Below are positions 56,801-64,000 of a stretch of DNA of 64,000 nucleotides, one piece after another. The DNA comes from Trichobilharzia regenti (Eukaryota; Platyhelminthes; Trematoda; Strigeidida; Schistosomatidae). Location: assembly GCA_944472135.2 (NCBI GenBank), contig CALYDD020000430.1:1-64000 (forward strand). Reading direction: 5' to 3'. Position numbers and translations under genes: made by a program. Positions within the stretch are counted from its first letter, which is position 1, and every line of letters starts with the position of its first letter. A model generated the notes under the pieces. The model searched no databases. It was not told the origin of the DNA and saw nothing but the letters and a program-made list of their open reading frames with translations.

Positions 56801-59800
56801 TTCTGACATTAGAGTCAGTCGGAACAGTCTGCTATAAAGTCTGTTTGTGTAGCACATAAAGAAATATAGAAATATTGTCTTCGCACTAACAAAATACCCA
56901 GACATCAGATGAATGTAACACAAATATCTGGGGAAAATAAAGCTTGAAGTCAATTCTCCTATATAACTTTGTTGTGAACAGCACCCTTGGCTTAAAGTTT
57001 ATTGATGTATTATGTTGAGATCAGTGATATATTTATTCCATTTTTCAGCAGTCTTATCGTAGTTTTATAACAGGAAGGAAATTTGATCGTGGATTCGAAA
57101 ACTAGATAAGGTTATGTTAAGTTGTTTTACTGCATCAAATGGTGCTGTAAGTCCTACAGTTCTTCAAGGGTAGTTCGTCAAGCCAGAATCCACAACATTT
57201 GATGTGCTGATTGCACATATGTTTGTGTTAAATACTTGTGTGAGTTCCAATTACTGTGATTGTTGGTTAATCTTGTTTGTGTCCGGACATTCCGCCAGGG
57301 CCTTGCACAAAGAAGGTGGGAGGGTGGTGACTGCTAGTCAGCGGATATGATGGTGGGGACATATGTGAACCACCCTTATCTGTGGGACAGCACTCTATTG
57401 CTAAGGCTCCTGAGTTCGGATGGCTTCTGCAAAATGAGAATAAATAAAAAAGTGAAACCTAAAAAATAATGAAAAAAAGAAATAGAAGTTGAAAATTGCC
57501 TAGAGCCGAAGTTTAAATGCAAACTCCCGAATGAAAGTAAATGGTGTGAGTCCGCTACTTCAGAAGGACACCGAGCTGTATACTTCAGAAAAACATATAT
57601 TACTAGGCCCTCGCTTTTCTTTTACATAGCTCACGCACTCTGACTTTTGTGTTTAACTCCTTTTAAACCTCGTAAGTAGGTGAAATTATCACCTGTCTTT
57701 CACTTTAAACTAATTGTTCGCAGAAAAGACTGTAAAATATCGGGAAAATAATATTTCTTGAAAAAAACAATAAAAAATGATGAACCCCATGCCTGTTATA
57801 TATTTTGAATTATTAACACCTTTTATATACTTCTGCACCCGTCTACCGGTTTTCTTGTGTCTTCTTTTCCTTTCAAAGTTACTGCTTTCAACGAAGGTAC
57901 TGATACAGCGCTGCAATTCTCTACTCATTCGTGATATTGCTAGCTCATCTGGTGAATAACGGGATCATCGGTATTATAAAATCTGCTGACAAGTTCAAAG
58001 TGGGTCTCATAAACAACTGGAAATGTCACAAATATGATGTACTTACAGGTGAATTTAAAGCTTAATAGACTTTAAAACTCTTTCTGAATGATTTACTGAT
58101 AATTATTGTTTATTCTGTATCTCTTATGTATGACGTCAGCACCTGTACAGAAATGCTACTTACCTTCCCAACTAACGCAATCGTTTATGATTCCCGCGTG
58201 AAATTGACACGTATTTTTTTCAATCACAGTTTAGATTTGACGCTATATCTATTTCCTTATTTGTACACTTCATTTTAAATGTTTCTCTCACATTTACCAG
58301 TATTCAACTTATTTCTAAACTAACAAATCATATTATATATTCTATAAGTTTTCATAAGTGTACATATGTTCATGCCTGTAAAAATGGCTGGTTTCTGTTA
58401 CAGAAATAAAGTTATTATTATTATTATTATTCCTGTTTATGCAGGAACATACCAATTGTACAGGCATGGATAAGTTATTATATAAATTACACATAATTTG
58501 ATGTATGATGAATTCACAGTTTGGTTGTTCTTTCTGACATTAGAGTCAGTCGGAACAGTCTGCTATAAAGTCTGTTTGTGTAGCACATAAAGAAATATAG
58601 AAATATTGTCTTCGCACTAACAAAATACCCAGACGTCAGATGAATGTAATACAAATATCTGGGGAAAATAAAGCTTGAAGTCAATTCTCCTATATAACTT
58701 TGTTGTGAACAGCACCCTTGGCTTAAAGTTTATTGATGTATTATGTTGAGATCAGTGATATATTTATTCCATTTTTCAGCAGTCTTATCGTAGTTTTATA
58801 ACAGGAAGGAAATTTGATCGTGGATTCGAAAACTAGATAAGGTTATGTTAAGTTGTTTTACTGCATCAAATGGTGCTGTAAGTCCTACAGTTCTTCAAGG
58901 GTAGTTCGTCAAGCCAGAATCCACAACATTTGATGTGCTGATTGCACATATGTTTGTGTTAAATACTTGTGTGAGTTCCAATTACTGTGATTGTTGGTTA
59001 ATCTTGTTTGTGTCCGGACATTCCGCCAGGGCCTTGCACAAAGAAGGTGGGAGGGTGGTGACTGCTAGTCAGCGGATATGATGGTGGGGACATATGTGAA
59101 CCACCCTTATCTGTGGGACAGCACTCTATTGCTAAGGCTCCTGAGTTCGGATGGCTTCTGCAAAATGAGAATAAATAAAAAAGTGAAACCTAAAAAATAA
59201 TGAAAAAAAGAAATAGAAGTTGAAAATTGCCTAGAGCCGAAGTTTAAATGCAAACTCCCGAATGAAAGTAAATGGTGTGAGTCCGCTACTTCAGAAGGAC
59301 ACCGAGCTGTATACTTCAGAAAAACATATATTACTAGGCCCTCGCTTTTCTTTTACATAGCTCACGCACTCTGACTTTTGTGTTTAACTCCTTTTAAACC
59401 TCGTAAGTAGGTGAAATTATCACCTGTCTTTCACTTTAAACTAATTGTTCGCAGAAAAGACTGTAAAATATCGGGAAAATAATATTTCTTGAAAAAAACA
59501 ATAAAAAATGATGAACCCCATGCCTGTTATATATTTTGAATTATTAACACCTTTTATATACTTCTGCACCTGTCTACCGGTTTTCTTGTGTCTTCTTTTC
59601 CTTTCAAAGTTACTGCTTTCAACGAAGGTACTGATACAGCGCTGCAATTCTCTACTCATTCGTGATATTGCTAGCTCATCTGGTGAATAACGGGATCATC
59701 GGTATTATAAAATCTGCTGACAAGTTCAAAGTGGGTCTCATAAACAACTGGAAATGTCACAAATATGATGTACTTACAGGTGAATTTAAAGCTTAATAGA

Positions 59801-62800
59801 CTTTAAAACTCTTTCTGAATGATTTACTGATAATTATTGTTTATTCTGTATCTCTTATGTATGACGTCAGCACCTGTACAGAAATGCTACTTACCTTCCC
59901 AACTAACGCAATCGTTTATGATTCCCGCGTGAAATTGACACGTATTTTTTTCAATCACAGTTTAGATTTGACGCTATATCTATTTCCTTATTTGTACACT
60001 TCATTTTAAATGTTTCTCTCACATTTACCAGTATTCAACTTATTTCTAAACTAACAAATCATATTATATATTCTATAAGTTTTCATAAGTGTACATATGT
60101 TCATGCCTGTAAAAATGGCTGGTTTCTGTTACAGAAATAAAGTTATTATTATTATTATTATTCCTGTTTATGCAGGAACATACCAATTGTACAGGCATGG
60201 ATAAGTTATTATATAAATTACACATAATTTGATGTATGATGAATTCACAGTTTGGTTGTTCTTTCTGACATTAGAGTCAGTCGGAACAGTCTGCTATAAA
60301 GTCTGTTTGTGTAGCACATAAAGAAATATAGAAATATTGTCTTCGCACTAACAAAATACCCAGACGTCAGATGAATGTAATACAAATATCTGGGGAAAAT
60401 AAAGCTTGAAGTCAATTCTCCTATATAACTTTGTTGTGAACAGCACCCTTGGCTTAAAGTTTATTGATGTATTATGTTGAGATCAGTGATATATTTATTC
60501 CATTTTTCAGCAGTCTTATCGTAGTTTTATAACAGGAAGGAAATTTGATCGTGGATTCGAAAACTAGATAAGGTTATGTTAAGTTGTTTTACTGCATCAA
60601 ATGGTGCTGTAAGTCCTACAGTTCTTCAAGGGTAGTTCGTCAAGCCAGAATCCACAACATTTGATGTGCTGATTGCACATATGTTTGTGTTAAATACTTG
60701 TGTGAGTTCCAATTACTGTGATTGTTGGTTAATCTTGTTTGTGTCCGGACATTCCGCCAGGGCCTTGCACAAAGAAGGTGGGAGGGTGGTGACTGCTAGT
60801 CAGCGGATATGATGGTGGGGACATATGTGAACCACCCTTATCTGTGGGACAGCACTCTATTGCTAAGGCTCCTGAGTTCGGATGGCTTCTGCAAAATGAG
60901 AATAAATAAAAAAGTGAAACCTAAAAAATAATGAAAAAAAGAAATAGAAGTTGAAAATTGCCTAGAGCCGAAGTTTAAATGCAAACTCCCGAATGAAAGT
61001 AAATGGTGTGAGTCCGCTACTTCAGAAGGACACCGAGCTGTATACTTCAGAAAAACATATATTACTAGGCCCTCGCTTTTCTTTTACATAGCTCACGCAC
61101 TCTGACTTTTGTGTTTAACTCCTTTTAAACCTCGTAAGTAGGTGAAATTATCACCTGTCTTTCACTTTAAACTAATTGTTCGCAGAAAAGACTGTAAAAT
61201 ATCGGGAAAATAATATTTCTTGAAAAAAACAATAAAAAATGATGAACCCCATGCCTGTTATATATTTTGAATTATTAACACCTTTTATATACTTCTGCAC
61301 CCGTCTACCGGTTTTCTTGTGTCTTCTTTTCCTTTCAAAGTTACTGCTTTCAACGAAGGTACTGATACAGCGCTGCAATTCTCTACTCATTCGTGATATT
61401 GCTAGCTCATCTGGTGAATAACGGGATCATCGGTATTATAAAATCTGCTGACAAGTTCAAAGTGGGTCTCATAAACAACTGGAAATGTCACAAATATGAT
61501 GTACTTACAGGTGAATTTAAAGCTTAATAGACTTTAAAACTCTTTCTGAATGATTTACTGATAATTATTGTTTATTCTGTATCTCTTATGTATGACGTCA
61601 GCACCTGTACAGAAATGCTACTTACCTTCCCAACTAACGCAATCGTTTATGATTCCCGCGTGAAATTGACACGTATTTTTTTCAATCACAGTTTAGATTT
61701 GACGCTATATCTATTTCCTTATTTGTACACTTCATTTTAAATGTTTCTCTCACATTTACCAGTATTCAACTTATTTCTAAACTAACAAATCATATTATAT
61801 ATTCTATAAGTTTTCATAAGTGTACATATGTTCATGCCTGTAAAAATGGCTGGTTTCTGTTACAGAAATAAAGTTATTATTATTATTATTATTATTCCTG
61901 TTTATGCAGGAACATACCAATTGTACAGGCATGGATAAGTTATTATATAAATTACACATAATTTGATGTATGATGAATTCACAGTTTGGTTGTTCTTTCT
62001 GACATTAGAGTCAGTCGGAACAGTCTGCTATAAAGTCTGTTTGTGTAGCACATAAAGAAATATAGAAATATTGTCTTCGCACTAACAAAATACCCAGACA
62101 TCAGATGAATGTAATACAAATATCTGGGGAAAATAAAGCTTGAAGTCAATTCTCCTATATAACTTTGTTGTGAACAGCACCCTTGGCTTAAAGTTTATTG
62201 ATGTATTATGTTGAGATCAGTGATATATTTATTCCATTTTTCAGCAGTCTTATCGTAGTTTTATAACAGGAAGGAAATTTGATCGTGGATTCGAAAACTA
62301 GATAAGGTTATGTTAAGTTGTTTTACTGCATCAAATGGTGCTGTAAGTCCTACAGTTCTTCAAGGGTAGTTCGTCAAGCCAGAATCCACAACATTTGATG
62401 TGCTGATTGCACATATGTTTGTGTTAAATACTTGTGTGAGTTCCAATTACTGTGATTGTTGGTTAATCTTGTTTGTGTCCGGACATTCCGCCAGGGCCTT
62501 GCACAAAGAAGGTGGGAGGGTGGTGACTGCTAGTCAGCGGATATGATGGTGGGGACATATGTGAACCACCCTTATCTGTGGGACAGCACTCTATTGCTAA
62601 GGCTCCTGAGTTCGGATGGCTTCTGCAAAATGAGAATAAATAAAAAAGTGAAACCTAAAAAATAATGAAAAAAAGAAATAGAAGTTGAAAATTGCCTAGA
62701 GCCGAAGTTTAAATGCAAACTCCCGAATGAAAGTAAATGGTGTGAGTCCGCTACTTCAGAAGGACACCGAGCTGTATACTTCAGAAAAACATATATTACT

Positions 62801-64000
62801 AGGCCCTCGCTTTTCTTTTACATAGCTCACGCACTCTGACTTTTGTGTTTAACTCCTTTTAAACCTCGTAAGTAGGTGAAATTATCACCTGTCTTTCACT
62901 TTAAACTAATTGTTCGCAGAAAAGACTGTAAAATATCGGGAAAATAATATTTCTTGAAAAAAACAATAAAAAATGATGAACCCCATGCCTGTTATATATT
63001 TTGAATTATTAACACCTTTTATATACTTCTGCACCTGTCTACCGGTTTTCTTGTGTCTTCTTTTCCTTTCAAAGTTACTGCTTTCAACGAAGGTACTGAT
63101 ACAGCGCTGCAATTCTCTACTCATTCGTGATATTGCTAGCTCATCTGGTGAATAACGGGATCATCGGTATTATAAAATCTGCTGACAAGTTCAAAGTGGG
63201 TCTCACAAACAACTGGAAATGTCACAAATATGATGTACTTACAGGTGAATTTAAAGCTTAATAGACTTTAAAACTCTTTCTGAATGATTTACTGATAATT
63301 ATTGTTTATTCTGTATCTCTTATGTATGACGTCAGCACCTGTACAGAAATGCTACTTACCTTCCCAACTAACGCAATCGTTTATGATTCCCGCGTGAAAT
63401 TGACACGTATTTTTTTCAATCACAGTTTAGATTTGACGCTATATCTATTTCCTTATTTGTACACTTCATTTTAAATGTTTCTCTCACATTTACCAGTATT
63501 CAACTTATTTCTAAACTAACAAATCATATTATATATTCTATAAGTTTTCATAAGTGTACATATGTTCATGCCTGTAAAAATGGCTGGTTTCTGTTACAGA
63601 AATAAAGTTATTATTATTATTATTATTATTCCTGTTTATGCAGGAACATACCAATTGTACAGGCATGGATAAGTTATTATATAAATTACACATAATTTGA
63701 TGTATGATGAATTCACAGTTTGGTTGTTCTTTCTGACATTAGAGTCAGTCGGAACAGTCTGCTATAAAGTCTGTTTGTGTAGCACATAAAGAAATATAGA
63801 AATATTGTCTTCGCACTAACAAAATACCCAGACGTCAGATGAATGTAACACAAATATCTGGGGAAAATAAAGCTTGAAGTCAATTCTCCTATATAACTTT
63901 GTTGTGAACAGCACCCTTGGCTTAAAGTTTATTGATGTATTATGTTGAGATCAGTGATATATTTATTCCATTTTTCAGCAGTCTTATCGTAGTTTTATAA
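50855..64000 (+). repeat. Satellite block 4: rest of monomer 7 to the partial monomer 15
   Basis: More than seven monomers without interruption, at intervals of exactly 1731 bp from 51508 to 60163 and 1734 bp after that. Monomers at 51508, 53239, 54970 and 56701 are almost identical. Those at 58432 and 60163 switch to GACGTC...aatac. The monomer at 61897 has GACATC with aatac, and the one at 63631 has GACGTC with aacac. Confidence 0.96.

Larger units (their letters stand above)
25237..64000 (+). repeat. 1.73-kb satellite array (14 complete monomers plus one partial)
   Basis: Counting from the cctgtttatgcagg motif, monomers start at 25237, 26970, 28702, 37197, 38925, 45941, 47669, 51508, 53239, 54970, 56701, 58432, 60163, 61897 and 63631 (cut by the window). 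The three long intervals are explained exactly by LTR element insertions. Length is 1728-1738 bp, mostly 1731; much of the variation is in a (TTA)n run at the monomer end. Monomer order: a short hairpin motif, about 440 bp of unknown sequence, a 150-bp Pao 3'-region block, a stem-loop/G-rich block, a LINE-3'-like part, then (TTA)n. Open frames of 60 and 72 codons overlap on opposite strands and are unlikely to be genes. Confidence 0.96.

Noticed and set aside
1..64000. CRISPR arrays, bacterial operons, tRNA or rRNA genes, spliced-leader genes, envelope-like genes
   Set aside because: None is visible. The repeats are kilobase satellites, LTRs and 40-190-bp tandem units, and all coding remnants are retroelement Gag or Pol.

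Overview
This is a repeat-dominated, AT-rich eukaryotic window with no recognisable host protein-coding gene, tRNA or rRNA. The retroelement repertoire suggests a flatworm, most likely a blood fluke (Schistosomatidae): a CsRn1/Boudicca-like Gypsy element with a C-H-C-C Gag finger, SR2-like RTE fragments, CR1/jockey-like LINEs, and Pao/BEL elements. This assignment rests on family resemblance read by eye, not on a database search.

Layout. 1-1783: the end of a 1357-bp tandem duplication carrying a decayed non-LTR reverse transcriptase (RT). 2040-3430: more decayed LINE debris. 3768-7746: Pao-A, an LTR-complete, internally deleted Pao/BEL element. 8172-15810: a large inverted duplication (arms of about 3.2 kb around a 1.2-kb spacer) of the 3' part of a CR1-like LINE. 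The right arm continues into the parent LINE on the minus strand (about 14640-22600). That LINE is interrupted by a second internally deleted Pao element (Pao-B, 16527-20307) and by a 5'-truncated RTE fragment (20968-21961). 22565-23110 holds degenerate repeats upstream of the LINE endonuclease. 23111-25236 is unassigned.

25237-64000: a tandem array of a 1728-1738-bp satellite monomer (fourteen complete copies plus a partial one at the window end). Its left part is invaded by three LTR retrotransposons, all minus strand: a nearly complete Pao (Pao-C, 29575-36331, 5-bp target duplication GACAC), a CsRn1-like Gypsy lacking its protease (40064-45341), and a Gypsy remnant keeping only integrase pieces (48755-50854, 5-bp target duplication GAACC). 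From 50855 to the end the array is uninterrupted.

How the parts relate. Pao-A and Pao-B share LTRs, Gag N-terminus, polypurine tract and 3' region with Pao-C. In place of most of pol they carry a shared, ancestrally single open frame of about 650 codons. This fits a non-autonomous Pao lineage that used the proteins of a Pao-C-like partner. The satellite monomer is a chimera. One 150-bp block matches a repeat unit in the 3' region of the non-autonomous Pao elements. Its distal half is a diverged relative of the long 3' tail of the CR1-like LINE in the inverted arms, including a conserved stem-loop. The window therefore shows retroelement parts being built into a satellite that was later colonised by other retroelements.
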